Positions 9,517 to 22,621 of a DNA stretch of 64,000 nucleotides are shown here, piece by piece. The notes under the pieces are model-generated. The model saw only the letters and a list, made by a program, of their open reading frames with translations, was not told the DNA's origin and searched no databases. The stretch spans positions 2,728,001 through 2,792,000 of the forward strand of contig JAZGUH010000103.1 in assembly GCA_037893225.1 (NCBI GenBank), given 5' to 3'. Position numbers and translations under genes: made by a program. Position 1 is the first letter of the stretch, and every line of letters begins with the position of its first letter. The DNA is from Hippasteria phrygiana (Eukaryota; Echinodermata; Asteroidea; Valvatida; Goniasteridae).

Positions 9517-9984
9517 ATAGTATATTGACCAAATCCAGTCATTTTTACACGTATGGGTAGCTTAGATCTAGCGCAACAATTTCAGACCATCGCCAGCTTC
9601 ACAGCGTTAGAACTCTTCGAGAAAATTCAAACCTCGCAACTAATTTCTTTCTGTGAACTCTGTGTGCGTTCTCCCGTTTACTGCATTGTGGCTGCTTAAC
9701 GTTTGCCAAATTTTCAGATGAACGCCCCTCCTTTCCCTGTTCATAACTGAATGGTATATTGACCAAATCCAGTAATGTTTACACGTATGGGTAGCTTAGA
9801 TCTAGCGCAACAATTTGAGACCATCGCCAGCTTCATAGCGTGAGAACTCTTCGAGAAACTTCAAACCTCGCAACAATTTATTTTCCATGAACTCTGTGTG
9901 CGTTCTCCCGTTTACTGCATTGTGACTGCTTAACGTTTGCCAAATTTTCAGATGAACGCCCCTCCTTTCCCTGTTCATAATTGA

Positions 9985-12900
9985 ATGGTATATTGACCAA
10001 ATCCAGTCATTTTTACACGTATGGGTAGCTTAGATATAGCGCAACAATTTCAGACCATCGCCAGCTTCACAGCGTGAGAACTCTTTGAGAAAATTCAAAC
10101 CTCGCAACAAATTTCTTTCTGTGAACTCTGTGTGCGTTCTCCCGTTTACTGCATTGTGGCTGCTTAACGTTTGCCAAATTTTCAGATGAACGCCCCTCCT
10201 TTCCCTGTTCATAATTGAATGGTATATTGACCAAATCCAGTCATTTTTACACGTATGGGTAGCTTAGATATAGCGCAACAATTGCAGACCATCGCCAGCT
10301 TCACAGCGTTAGAACTCTTCGAGAAAATTCAAACCTCGCAACAAATTTCTTCCCGTGAACTCTGTGTGCGTTCTCCCGTTTACTGCATTGTGACTGCTTA
10401 ACGTTTGCCAAATTTTTAAATGAACGCCCCTCCTTTCCCTGTTCATAATTGAATGGTATATTGACCAAATCCAGTTATTTTTACACTGATGGGTAGCTTA
10501 GATCTAGCGCAACAATTTGAGACCATCTCCAGCTTTACAGCGTTAGAACTCTTCGAGAAAATTTAAACCTCGCAACTAATTTCTTTCTGTGAACTCTGTG
10601 TGCGTTCTCCCGTTTACTGCATTGTGGCTGCTTAACGTTTGCCAAATTTTCAGATGAACGCCTCTCCTTTCCCTGTTCATAATTGAATGGTATATTGACC
10701 AAATCCAGTCATTTTTACACGTATGGGTAGCTTAGATATAGCGCAACAATTGCAGACCATCGCCAGCTTCACAGCGTTAGAACTCTTCGAGAAAATTCAA
10801 ACCTCGCAACAAATTTCTTCCCGTGAACTCTGTGTGCGTTCTCCCGTTTACTGCATTGTGGCTGCTTAACGTTTGCCAAATTTTCAGATGAACGCCCCTC
10901 CTTTCCCTGTTCATAATTGAATGGTATATTGACCAAATCCAGTCATTTTTACACGTATGGGTAGCTTAGATCTAGCGCAACAATTTCACACCATCGCCAG
11001 CTTCACAGCGTTAGAACTCTTCGAGAAAATTCAAACCTCGCAACACATTTCTTCCTGTGAACCCTGTGTGCGTTCTCCCGTTTACTGCATTGTGACTGCT
11101 TAACGTTTGCCAAATTTTCAGATGAACGCCCCTCCTTTCCCTGTTCATAATTGAATAGTATATTGACCAAATCCAGTCATTTTTACACGTATGGGTAGCT
11201 TAGATCTAGCGCAACAATTTCAGACCATCGCCAGCTTCACAGCGTTAGAACTCTTCGAGAAAATTCAAACCTCGCAACTAATTTCTTTCTGTGAACTCTG
11301 TGTGCCTTCTCCCGTTTACTGCATTGTGGCTGCTTAACGTTTGCCAAATTTTCAGATGAACGCAACTCCTTTCCCTGTTCATAATTGAATGGTATATTCA
11401 CCAAATCCAGTAATTTTTACACGTATGGGTAGCTTAGATATAGCGCAACAATTGCAGACCATCGCCAGCTTCACAGCGTTAGAACTCTTCGAGAAAATTC
11501 AAACCTCGCAACAAATTTCTTCCCGTGAACTCTGTGTGCGTTCTCCCGTTTACTGCATTGTGGCTGCTTAACGTTTGCCAAATTTTCAGATGAACGCCCC
11601 TCCTTTCCCTGTTCATAATTGAATGGTATATTGACCAAATCCAGTCATTTTTACACGTATGGGTAGCTTAGATCTAGCGCAACAATTTCACACCATCGCC
11701 AGCTTCACAGCGTTAGAACTCTTCGAGAAAATTCAAACCTCGCAACACATTTCTTCCTGTGAACCCTGTGTGCGTTCTCCCGTTTACTGCATTGTGACTG
11801 CTTAACGTTTGCCAAATTTTCAGATGAACGCCCCTCCTTTCCCTGTTCATAATTGAATAGTATATTGACCAAATCCAGTCATTTTTACACGTATGGGTAG
11901 CTTAGATCTAGCGCAACAATTTCAGACCATCGCCAGCTTCACAGCGTTAGAACTCTTCGAGAAAATTCAAACCTCGCAACTAATTTCTTTCTGTGAACTC
12001 TGTGTGCCTTCTCCCGTTTACTGCATTGTGGCTGCTTAACGTTTGCCAAATTTTCAGATGAACGCCTCTCCTTTCCCTGTTCATAATTGAATGGTATATT
12101 GACCAAATCCAGTAATTTTTACACGTATGGGTAGCTTAGATCTAGCGCAACAATTTCACACCATCGCCAGCTTCACAGCGTTAGAACTCTTCGAGAAAAT
12201 TCAAACCTCGCAACACATTTCTTCCTGTGGACGCTGTGTGCGTTCTCCCGTTTACTGCATTGTGACTGCTTAACGTTTGCCAAATTTTCAGATGAACGCC
12301 CCTCCTTTCCCTGTTCATAATTGAATAGTATATTGACCAAATCCAGTCATTTTTACACGTATGGGTAGCTTAGATATAGCGCAACAATTTCAGACCATCG
12401 CCAGCTTCACAGCGTGAGAACTCTTTGAGAAAATTCAAACCTCGCAACAAATTTCTTTCTGTGAACTCTGTGTGCGTTCTCCCGTTTACTGCATTGTGGC
12501 TGCTTAACGTTTGCCAAATTTTCAGATGAACGCCCCTCCTTTCCCTGTTCATAATTGAATGGTATATTGACCAAATCCAGTCATTTTTACACGTATGGGT
12601 AGCTTAGATATAGCGCAACAATTGCAGACCATCGCCAGCTTCACAGCGTTAGAACTCTTCGAGAAAATTCAAACCTCGCAACAAATTTCTTCCCGTGAAC
12701 TCTGTGTGCGTTCTCCCGTTTACTGCATTGTGACTGCTTAACGTTTGCCAAATTTTTAAATGAACGCCCCTCCTTTCCCTGTTCATAATTGAATGGTATA
12801 TTGACCAAATCCAGTTATTTTTACACTGATGGGTAGCTTAGATCTAGCGCAACAATTTGAGACCATCGCCAGCTTTACAGCGTTAGAACTCTTCGAGAAA

Positions 12901-13728
12901 ATTTAAACCTCGCAACTAATTTCTTTCTGTGAACTCTGTGTGCGTTCTCCCGTTTACTGCATTGTGGCTGCTTAACGTTTGCCAAATTTTCAGATGAACG
13001 CCTCTCCTTTCCCTGTTCATAATTGAATGGTATATTGACCAAATCCAGTCATTTTTACACGTATGGGTAGCTTAGATCTAGCGCAACAATTGCAGACCAT
13101 CGCCAGCTTCACAGCGTTAGAACTCTTCGAGAAAATTAAAACCTCGCAACTAATTTCTTCCTGTGAACCCTGTGTGCGTTCTCCCGTTTACTGCATTGTG
13201 ACTGCTTAACGTTTGCCAAATTTTCAGATGAACGCCCCTCCTTTCCCTGTTCATAATTGAATAGTATATTGACCAAATCCAGTCATTTTTACACGTATGG
13301 GTAGCTTAGATCTAGCGCAACAATTTCAGACCATCGCCAGCTTCACAGCGTTAGAACTCTTCGAGAAAATTCAAACCTCGCAACTAATTTCTTTCTGTGA
13401 ACTCTGTGTGCCTTCTCCCGTTTACTGCATTGTGGCTGCTTAACGTTTGCCAAATTTTCAGATGAACGCCTCTCCTTTCCCTGTTCATAATTGAATGGTA
13501 TATTGACCAAATCCAGTAATTTTTACACGTATGGGTAGCTTAGATATAGCGCAACAATTGCAGACCATCGCCAGCTTCACAGCGTTAGAACTCTTCGAGA
13601 AAATTCAAACCTCGCAACAAATTTCTTCACGTGAACTGTGTGTGCGTTCTCCCGTTTACCGCATTGTGGCTGCTTAACGTTTGCCAAATTTTCAGATGAA
13701 CGCCCCTCCTTTCCCTGTTCATAATTGA
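9985..13728 (+). repeat. HOR unit R2b, 16 monomers, 3744 bp
   Basis: Order is D-A2-E-A1-B-C-A1-B-C-(hybrid B)-D-A2-E-J-C-Ah, starting at 9985, 10219, 10453, 10687, 10921, 11155, 11389, 11623, 11857, 12091, 12325, 12559, 12793, 13027, 13261 and 13495. Compared with R2a, the adjacent Ah and B monomers (8113, 8347) are replaced by one monomer at 12091. That unit has an A-like head (AGTAATTTTT) and a B body ending in the rare CCTGTGGACGCTG. The shared marker ATCTCC in the first E (6475, 10453) confirms homology. The closing monomer is Ah rather than F0. Confidence 0.87.
12091..12324 (+). repeat. Hybrid monomer fusing Ah head to B body
   Basis: Position 24 is A (AGTAATTTTT) as in neighbouring A-type monomers. 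From GATCTAG onward it is B, with TTCACACC, CACATTTC and the private TGGACGCTG also seen at 8347+. R2a has two monomers at the equivalent place, so this unit is best explained as the product of an in-register deletion of exactly one monomer length. Confidence 0.8.
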
Positions 13729-14664
13729 ATAGTATATTGACCAAATCCAGTCATTTTTACACGTATGGGTAGCTTAGATATAGCGCAACAATTTCAGACC
13801 ATCGCCAGCTTCACAGCGTGAGAACTCTTTGAGAAAATTCAAACCTCGCAACAAATTTCTTTCTGTGAACTCTGTGTGCGTTCTCCCGTTTACTGCATTG
13901 TGGCTGCTTAACGTTTGCCAAATTTTCAGATGAACGCCCCTCCTTTCCCTGTTCATAATTGAATGGTATATTGACCAAATCCAGTAATTTTTACACGTAT
14001 GGGTAGCTTAGATATAGCGCAACAATTGCAGACCATCGCCTGCTTCACAGCGTTAGAACTCTTTGAGAAAATTCAAACCTCGCAACAAATTTCTTCCCGT
14101 GAACTCTGTGTGCGTTCTCCCGTTTACTGCATTGTGACTGCTTAACGTTTGCCAAATTTTTAAATGAACGCCCCTCCTTTCCCTGTTCATAATTGAATGG
14201 TATATTGACCAAATCCAGTTATTTTTACACGTATGGGTAGCTTAGATATAGCGCAACAATTGCAGACCATCGCCAGCTTCACAGCGTTAGAACTCTTCGA
14301 GAAAATTTAAACCTCGCAACAAATTTCTTCCCGTGAACTCTGTGTGCGTTCTCCCGTTTACTGCATTGTGGCTGCTTAACGTTTGCCAAATTTTCAGATG
14401 AACGCCCCTCCTTTCCCTGTTCATAATTGAATGGTATATTGACCAAATCCAGTCATTTTTACACGTATGGGTAGCTTAGATCTAGCGCAACAATTTCACA
14501 CCATCGCCAGCTTCACAGCGTTAGAACTCTTCGAGAAAATTCAAACCTCGCAACACATTTCTTCCTGTGAACCCTGTGTGCGTTCTCCCGTTTACTGCAT
14601 TGTGACTGCTTAACGTTTGCCAAATTTTCAGATGAACGCCTCTCCTTTCCCTGTTCATAATTGA
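13729..14664 (+). repeat. Four-monomer bridge between R2 and R3, with a hybrid
   Basis: Order is D (13729), A2 (13963, with GCCTGCTTC and CTTTGAG), an A/E hybrid (14197) and B (14431). The hybrid has the E-type AGTTATTTTT and AATTTAAACC, but the A-type GATATAG, TTGCAGACC and CTTCCCGTG. The equivalent places in R3 (21919-22386 and 29876-30343) hold two separate monomers, E then A1. The hybrid therefore looks like a fusion of those two after loss of 234 bp. Confidence 0.82.
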
Positions 14665-15132
14665 ATGGTATATTGACCAAATCCAGTAATTTTTACACGT
14701 ATGGGTAGCTTAGATATAGCGCAACAATTGCAGACCATCGCCAGCTTCACAGCGTTAGAACTCTTCGAGAAAATTCAAACCTCGCAACAATTTTTTTTCC
14801 ATGAACTCTGTGTGCGTTCTCCCGTTTACTGCATTGTGACTGCTTAACGTTTGCCAAATTTTCAGATGAACGCCCCTCCTTTCCCTGTTCATAATTGAAT
14901 AGTATATTGACCAAATCCAGTCATTTTTACACGTATGGGTAGCTTAGATCTAGCGCAACAATTTCAGACCATCGCCAGCTTCACAGCGTTAGAACTCTTC
15001 GAGAAAATTCAAACCTTGCAACTAATTTCTTTCTGTGAACTCTGTGTGCCTTCTCCCGTTTACTGCATTGTGGCTGCTTAACGTTTGCCAAATTTTCAGA
15101 TGAACGCCTCTCCTTTCCCTGTTCATAATTGA

Positions 15133-15366
15133 ATGGTATATTGACCAAATCCAGTAATTTTTACACGTATGTGTAGCTTAGATCTAGCGCAACAATTTCA
15201 GACCATCGCCAGCTTCATAGCGTGAGAACTCTTCGAGAAAATTCAAACCTCGCAACAATTTATTTTCCATGAACTCTGTGTGCGTTCTCCCGTTTACTGC
15301 ATTGTGACTGCTTAACGTTTGCCAAATTTTCAGATGAACGCCCCTCCTTTCCCTGTTCATAATTGA
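15133..15366 (+). repeat. Monomer family F, representative
   Basis: Diagnostic bases are CGTATGTGTAG (T replaces the middle G of GGG), CATAGCGTGAG and CAATTTATTTTCCATG. Full F units start at 15133, 23090, 31047, 35494, 38302, 43684, 46259 and 52343. Those at 54917 and 61001 keep the F head but switch to A2 at the 3' side. Older F0 relatives without GTGTAG lie at 757, 1210, 2580, 3500, 3953, 4638, 5774 and 9751. F opens each R4 unit, with an F-like hybrid opening R4-IV. Confidence 0.88.
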
Positions 15367-16536
15367 ATGGTATATTGACCAAATCCAGTCATTTTTACAC
15401 GTATGGGTAGCTTAGATATAGCGCAACAATTGCAGACCATCGCCAGCTTCACAGCGTTAGAACTCTTCGAGAAAATTCAAACCTCGCAACAAATTTCTTC
15501 CCGTGAACTCTGTGTGCGTTCTCCCGTTTACTGCATTGTGACTGCTTAACGTTTGCCAAATTTTTAAATGAACGCCCCTCCTTTCCCTGTTCATAATTGA
15601 ATGGTATATTGACCAAATCCAGTTATTTTTACACTGATGGGTAGCTTAGATCTAGCGCAACAATTTGAGACCATCGCCAGCTTTACAGCGTTAGAACTCT
15701 TCGAGAAAATTTAAACCTCGCAACTAATTTCTTTCTGTGAACTCTGTGTGCGTTCTCCCGTTTACTGCATTGTGGCTGCTTAACGTTTGCCAAATTTTCA
15801 GATGAACGCCTCTCCTTTCCCTGTTCATAATTGAATGGTATATTGACCAAATCCAGTCATTTTTACACGTATGGGTAGCTTAGATCTAGCGCAACAATTG
15901 CAGACCATCGCCAGCTTCACAGCGTTAGAACTCTTCGAGAAAATTCAAACCTCGCAACTAATTTCTTCCTGTGAACCCTGTGTGCGTTCTCCCGTTTACT
16001 GCATTGTGACTGCTTAACGTTTGCCAAATTTTCAGATGAACGCCCCTCCTTTCCCTGTTCATAATTGAATAGTATATTGACCAAATCCAGTCATTTTTAC
16101 ACGTATGGGTAGCTTAGATCTAGCGCAACAATTTCAGACCATCGCCAGCTTCACAGCGTTAGAACTCTTCGAGAAAATTCAAACCTCGCAACGAATTTCT
16201 TTCTGTGAACTCTGTGTGCCTTCTCCCGTTTACTGCATTGTGGCTGCTTAACGTTTGCCAAATTTTCAGATGAACGCCTCTCCTTTCCCTGTTCATAATT
16301 GAATGGTATATTGACCAAATCCAGTAATTTTTACACGTATGGGTAGCTTAGATATAGCGCAACAATTGCAGACCATCGCCAGCTTCACAGCGTTAGAACT
16401 CTTCGAGAAAATTCAAACCTCGCAACAAATTTCTTCACGTGAACTGTGTGTGCGTTCTCCCGTTTACCGCATTGTGGCTGCTTAACGTTTGCCAAATTTT
16501 CAGATGAACGCCCCTCCTTTCCCTGTTCATAATTGA

Positions 16537-17706
16537 ATAGTATATTGACCAAATCCAGTCATTTTTACACGTATGGGTAGCTTAGATATAGCGCAACAAT
16601 TTCAGACCATCGCCAGCTTCACAGCGTGAGAACTCTTTGAGAAAATTCAAACCTCGCAACAAATTTCTTTCTGTGAACTCTGTGTGCGTTCTCCCGTTTA
16701 CTGCATTGTGGCTGCTTAACGTTTGCCAAATTTTCAGATGAACGCCCCTCCTTTCCCTGTTCATAATTGAATGGTATATTGACCAAATCCAGTTATTTTT
16801 ACACTGATGGGTAGCTTAGATCTAGCGCAACAATTTGAGACCATCGCCAGCTTTACAGCGTTAGAACTCTTCGAGAAAATTTAAACCTCGCAACTAATTT
16901 CTTTCTGTGAACTCTGTGTGCGTTCTCCCGTTTACTGCATTGTGGCTGCTTAACGTTTGCCAAATTTTCAGATGAACGCCTCTCCTTTCCCTGTTCATAA
17001 TTGAATGGTATATTGACCAAATCCAGTCATTTTTACACGTATGGGTAGCTTAGATCTAGCGCAACAATTGCAGACCATCGCCAGCTTCACAGCGTTAGAA
17101 CTCTTCGAGAAAATTCAAACCTCGCAACTAATTTCTTCCTGTGAACCCTGTGTGCGTTCTCCCGTTTACTGCATTGTGACTGCTTAACGTTTGCCAAATT
17201 TTCAGATGAACGCCCCTCCTTTCCCTGTTCATAATTGAATAGTATATTGACCAAATCCAGTCATTTTTACACGTATGGGTAGCTTAGATCTAGCGCAACA
17301 ATTTCAGACCATCGCCAGCTTCACAGCGTTAGAACTCTTTGAGAAAATTCAAACCTCGCAACTAATTTCTTTCTGTGAACTCTGTGTGCCTTCTCCCGTT
17401 TACTGCATTGTGGCTGCTTAACGTTTGCCAAATTTTCAGATGAACGCCTCTCCTTTCCCTGTTCATAATTGAATGGTATATTGACCAAATCCAGTAATTT
17501 TTACACGTATGGGTAGCTTAGATATAGCGCAACAATTGCAGACCATCGCCAGCTTCACAGCGTTAGAACTCTTCGAGAAAATTCAAACCTCGCAACAAAT
17601 TTCTTCACGTGAACTGTGTGTGCGTTCTCCCGTTTACCGCATTGTGGCTGCTTAACGTTTGCCAAATTTTCAGATGAACGCCCCTCCTTTCCCTGTTCAT
17701 AATTGA
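16537..17706 (+). repeat. Five-monomer sub-repeat D-E-J-C-Ah inside R3a
   Basis: These 1170 bp are followed by 8-mers of order D-A2-E-A1-E-J-C-Ah. The 5-mer equals the 8-mer without A2-E-A1 (702 bp). The copy in R3b is 24494-25663. Either three monomers were lost here or they were inserted in the 8-mers. An exchange within or next to the two E monomers of the 8-mer would give exactly this product. Confidence 0.87.
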
Positions 17707-20700
17707 ATAGTATATTGACCAAATCCAGTAATTTTTACACGTATGGGTAGCTTAGATATAGCGCAACAATTTCAGACCATCGCCAGCTTCACAGCGTGAG
17801 AACTCTTTGAGAAAATTCAAACCTCGCAACAAATTTCTTTCTGTGAACTCTGTGTGCGTTCTCCCGTTTACTGCATTGTGGCTGCTTAACGTTTGCCAAA
17901 TTTTCAGATGAACGCCCCTCCTTTCCCTGTTCATAATTGAATGGTATATTGACCAAATCCAGTCATTTTTACACGTATGGGTAGCTTAGATATAGCGCAA
18001 CAATTGCAGACCATCGCCTGCTTCACAGCGTTAGAACTCTTTGAGAAAATTCAAACCTCGCAACAAATTTCTTCCCGTGAACTCTGTGTGCGTTCTCCCG
18101 TTTACTGCATTGTGACTGCTTAACGTTTGCCAAATTTTTAAATGAACGCCCCTCCTTTCCCTGTTCATAATTGAATGGTATATTGACCAAATCAAGTTAT
18201 TTTTACACTGATGGGTAGCTTAGATCTAGCGCAACAATTTGAGACCATCGCCAGCTTTACAGCGTTAGAACTCTTCGAGAAAATTTAAACCTCGCAACTA
18301 ATTTCTTTCTGTGAACTCTGTGTGCGTTCTCCCGTTTACTGCATTGTGGCTGCTTAACGTTTGCCAAATTTTCAGATGAACGCCTCTCCTTTCCCTGTTC
18401 ATAATTGAATGGTATATTGACCAAATCCAGTCATTTTTACACGTATGGGTAGCTTAGATATAGCGCAACAATTGCAGACCATCGCCAGCTTCACAGCGTT
18501 AGAACTCTTCGAGAAAATTCAAACCTCGCAACAAATTTCTTCCCGTGAACTCTGTGTGCGTTCTCCCGTTTACTGCATTGTGGCTGCTTAACGTTTGCCA
18601 AATTTTCAGATGAACGCCCCTCCTTTCCCTGTTCATAATTGAATGGTATATTGACCAAATCCAGTTATTTTTACACTGATGGGTAGCTTAGATCTAGCGC
18701 AACAATTTGAGACCATCGCCAGCTTTACAGCGTTAGAACTCTTCGAGAAAATTTAAACCTCGCAACTAATTTCTTTCTGTGAACTCTGTGTGCGTTCTCC
18801 CGTTTACTGCATTGTGGCTGCTTAACGTTTGCCAAATTTTCAGATGAACGCCTCTCCTTTCCCTGTTCATAATTGAATGGTATATTGACCAAATCCAGTC
18901 ATTTTTACACGTATGGGTAGCTTAGATCTAGCGCAACAATTGCAGACCATCGCCAGCTTCACAGCGTTAGAACTCTTCGAGAAAATTCAAACCTCGCAAC
19001 TAATTTCTTCCTGTGAACCCTGTGTGCGTTCTCCCGTTTACTGCATTGTGACTGCTTAACGTTTGCCAAATTTTCAGATGAACGCCCCTCCTTTCCCTGT
19101 TCATAATTGAATAGTATATTGACCAAATCCAGTCATTTTTACACGTATGGGTAGCTTAGATCTAGCGCAACAATTTCAGACCATCGCCAGCTTCACAGCG
19201 TTAGAACTCTTCGAGAAAATTCAAACCTCGCAACTAATTTCTTTCTGTGAACTCTGTGTGCCTTCTCCCGTTTACTGCATTGTGGCTGCTTAACGTTTGC
19301 CAAATTTTCAGATGAACGCCTCTCCTTTCCCTGTTCATAATTGAATGGTATATTGACCAAATCCAGTAATGTTTACACGTATGGGTAGCTTAGATATAGC
19401 GCAACAATTGCAGACCATCGCCAGCTTCACAGCGTTAGAACTCTTCGAGAAAATTCAAACCTCGCAACAAATTTCTTCACGTGAACTGTGTGTGCGTTCT
19501 CCCGTTTACCGCATTGTGGCTGCTTAACGTTTGCCAAATTTTCAGATGAACGCCCCTCCTTTCCCTGTTCATAATTGAATAGTATATTGACCAAATCCAG
19601 TCATTTTTACACGTATGGGTAGCTTAGATATAGCGCAACAATTTCAGACCATCGCCAGCTTCACAGCGTGAGAACTCTTTGAGAAAATTCAAACCTCGCA
19701 ACAAATTTCTTTCTGTGAACTCTGTGTGCGTTCTCCCGTTTACTGCATTGTGGCTGCTTAACGTTTGCCAAATTTTCAGATGAACGCCCCTCCTTTCCCT
19801 GTTCATAATTGAATGGTATATTGACCAAATCCAGTCATTTTTACACGTATGGGTAGCTTAGATATAGCGCAACAATTGCAGACCATCGCCTGCTTCACAG
19901 CGTTAGAACTCTTTGAGAAAATTCAAACCTCGCAACAAATTTCTTCCCGTGAACTCTGTGTGCGTTCTCCCGTTTACTGCATTGTGACTGCTTAACGTTT
20001 GCCAAATTTTTAAATGAACGCCCCTCCTTTCCCTGTTCATAATTGAATGGTATATTGACCAAATCCAGTTATTTTTACACTGATGGGTAGCTTAGATCTA
20101 GCGCAACAATTTGAGACCATCGCCAGCTTTACAGCGTTAGAACTCTTCGAGAAAATTTAAACCTCGCAACTAATTTCTTTCTGTGAACTCTGTGTGCGTT
20201 CTCCCGTTTACTGCATTGTGGCTGCTTAACGTTTGCCAAATTTTCAGATGAACGCCTCTCCTTTCCCTGTTCATAATTGAATGGTATATTGACCAAATCC
20301 AGTCATTTTTACACGTATGGGTAGCTTAGATATAGCGCAACAATTGCAGACCATCGCCAGCTTCACAGCGTTAGAACTCTTCGAGAAAATTCAAACCTCG
20401 CAACAAATTTCTTCCCGTGAACTCTGTGTGCGTTCTCCCGTTTACTGCATTGTGGCTGCTTAACGTTTGCCAAATTTTCAGATGAACGCCCCTCCTTTCC
20501 CTGTTCATAATTGAATGGTATATTGACCAAATCCAGTTATTTTTACACTGATGGGTAGCTTAGATCTAGCGCAACAATTTGAGACCATCGCCAGCTTTAC
20601 AGCGTTAGAACTCTTCGAGAAAATTTAAACCTCGCAACTAATTTCTTTCTGTGAACTCTGTGTGCGTTCTCCCGTTTACTGCATTGTGGCTGCTTAACGT

Positions 20701-21450
20701 TTGCCAAATTTTCAGATGAACGCCTCTCCTTTCCCTGTTCATAATTGAATGGTATATTGACCAAATCCAGTCATTTTTACACGTATGGGTAGCTTAGATC
20801 TAGCGCAACAATTGCAGACCATCGCCAGCTTCACAGCGTTAGAACTCTTCGAGAAAATTCAAACCTCGCAACTAATTTCTTCCTGTGAACCCTGTGTGCG
20901 TTCTCCCGTTTACTGCATTGTGACTGCTTAACGTTTGCCAAATTTTCAGATGAACGCCCCTCCTTTCCCTGTTCATAATTGAATAGTATATTGACCAAAT
21001 CCAGTCATTTTTACACGTATGGGTAGCTTAGATCTAGCGCAACAATTTCAGACCATCGCCAGCTTCACAGCGTTAGAACTCTTCGAGAAAATTCAAACCT
21101 CGCAACTAATTTCTTTCTGTGAACTCTGTGTGCCTTCTCCCGTTTACTGCATTGTGGCTGCTTAACGTTTGCCAAATTTTCAGATGAACGCCTCTCCTTT
21201 CCCTGTTCATAATTGAATGGTATATTGACCAAATCCAGTAATGTTTACACGTATGGGTAGCTTAGATATAGCGCAACAATTGCAGACCATCGCCAGCTTC
21301 ACAGCGTTAGAACTCTTCGAGAAAATTCAAACCTCGCAACAAATTTCTTCACGTGAACTGTGTGTGCGTTCTCCCGTTTACCGCATTGTGGCTGCTTAAC
21401 GTTTGCCAAATTTTCAGATGAACGCCCCTCCTTTCCCTGTTCATAATTGA
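17707..21450 (+). repeat. Two tandem 8-mers (1872 bp each) inside R3a
   Basis: D-A2-E-A1-E-J-C-Ah occurs at 17707-19578 and again at 19579-21450; a third begins at 21451 but breaks after A1 at 22386. The R3b equivalents are 25664-27535 and 27536-29407. The two copies are distinguishable: the first has AGTAATTTTT in D, ATCAAG in its first E and AGTAATTTTT in Ah, where the second has AGTCATTTTT, ATCCAG and AGTAATGTTT. This shows HORs nested inside the 34-mer. Confidence 0.88.
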
Positions 21451-22621
21451 ATAGTATATTGACCAAATCCAGTCATTTTTACACGTATGGGTAACTTAGA
21501 TATAGCGCAACAATTTCAGACCATCGCCAGCTTCACAGCGTGAGAACTCTTTGAGAAAATTCAAACCTCGCAACAAATTTCTTTCTGTGAACTCTGTGTG
21601 CGTTCTCCCGTTTACTGCATTGTGGCTGCTTAACGTTTGCCAAATTTTCAGATGAACGCCCCTCCTTTCCCTGTTCATAATTGAATGGTATATTGACCAA
21701 ATCCAGTCATTTTTACACGTATGGGTAGCTTAGATATAGCGCAACAATTGCAGACCATCGCCTGCTTCACAGCGTTAGAACTCTTTGAGAAAATTCAAAC
21801 CTCGCAACAAATTTCTTCCCGTAAACTCTGTGTGCGTTCTCCCGTTTACTGCATTGTGACTGCTTAACGTTTGCCAAATTTTTAAATGAACGCCCCTCCT
21901 TTCCCTGTTCATAATTGAATGGTATATTGACCAAATCCAGTTATTTTTACACTGATGGGTAGCTTAGATCTAGCGCAACAATTTGAGACCATCGCCAGCT
22001 TTACAGCGTTAGAACTCTTCGAGAAAATTTAAACCTCGCAACTAATTTCTTTCTGTGAACTCTGTGTGCGTTCTCCCGTTTACTGCATTGTGGCTGCTTA
22101 ACGTTTGCCAAATTTTCAGATGAACGCCTCTCCTTTCCCTGTTCATAATTGAATGGTATATTGACCAAATCCAGTCATTTTTACACGTATGGGTAGCTTA
22201 GATATAGCGCAACAATTGCAGACCATCGCCAGCTTCACAGCGTTAGAACTCTTCGAGAAAATTCAAACCTCGCAACAAATTTCTTCCCGTGAACTCTGTG
22301 TGCGTTCTCCCGTTTACTGCATTGTGGCTGCTTAACGTTTGCCAAATTTTCAGATGAACGCCCCTCCTTTCCCTGTTCATAATTGAATGGTATATTGACC
22401 AAATCCAGTCATTTTTACACGTATGGGTAGCTTAGATCTAGCGCAACAATTTCACACCATCGCCAGCTTCACAGCGTTAGAACTCTTCGAGAAAATTCAA
22501 ACCTCGCAACACATTTCTTCCTCTTGAACCCTGTGTGCGTTCTCCCGTTTACTGCATTGTGACTGCTTAACGTTTGCCAAATTTTCAGATGAACGCCTCT
22601 CCTTTCCCTGTTCATAATTGA

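Larger units (their letters stand above)
6008..9984 (+). repeat. HOR unit R2a, 17 monomers, 3977 bp
   Basis: Order is D-A2-E-A1-B-C-A1-B-C-Ah-B-D-A2-E-J-C-F0, with starts at 6008, 6241, 6475, 6709, 6943, 7177, 7411, 7645, 7879, 8113, 8347, 8581, 8815, 9049, 9283, 9517 and 9751. The first D is 233 bp because it reads GTTTATGCATTG, lacking one C. The unit contains an internal A1-B-C doublet (6709-7410 and 7411-8112). From here to the right end nearly all monomers are full length, a sharp change from R1. The closing F0 (9751) closely resembles 5774, so the R1-R2 junction looks like the R2a-R2b junction. Confidence 0.88.
14665..22621 (+). repeat. HOR unit R3a, 34 monomers, 7957 bp
   Basis: Order is X-C2-F-A2-E-J-C-Ah-D-E-J-C-Ah-D-A2-E-A1-E-J-C-Ah-D-A2-E-A1-E-J-C-Ah-D-A2-E-A1-B. 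The whole unit is repeated at 22622 with the same order. The last B (22387) is 235 bp because it reads CCTCTTGAACCC. By eye I found only two substitutions against R3b after the first monomer: G at 16193 (T at 24150) and A at 21823 (G at 29780). The first monomer X differs more: it has AGTAATTTTT and GCGCAAC, where the X units at 22622 and 30579 have a six-T run and GCCAAC. That places one exchange breakpoint in or just before this monomer. Confidence 0.93.
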
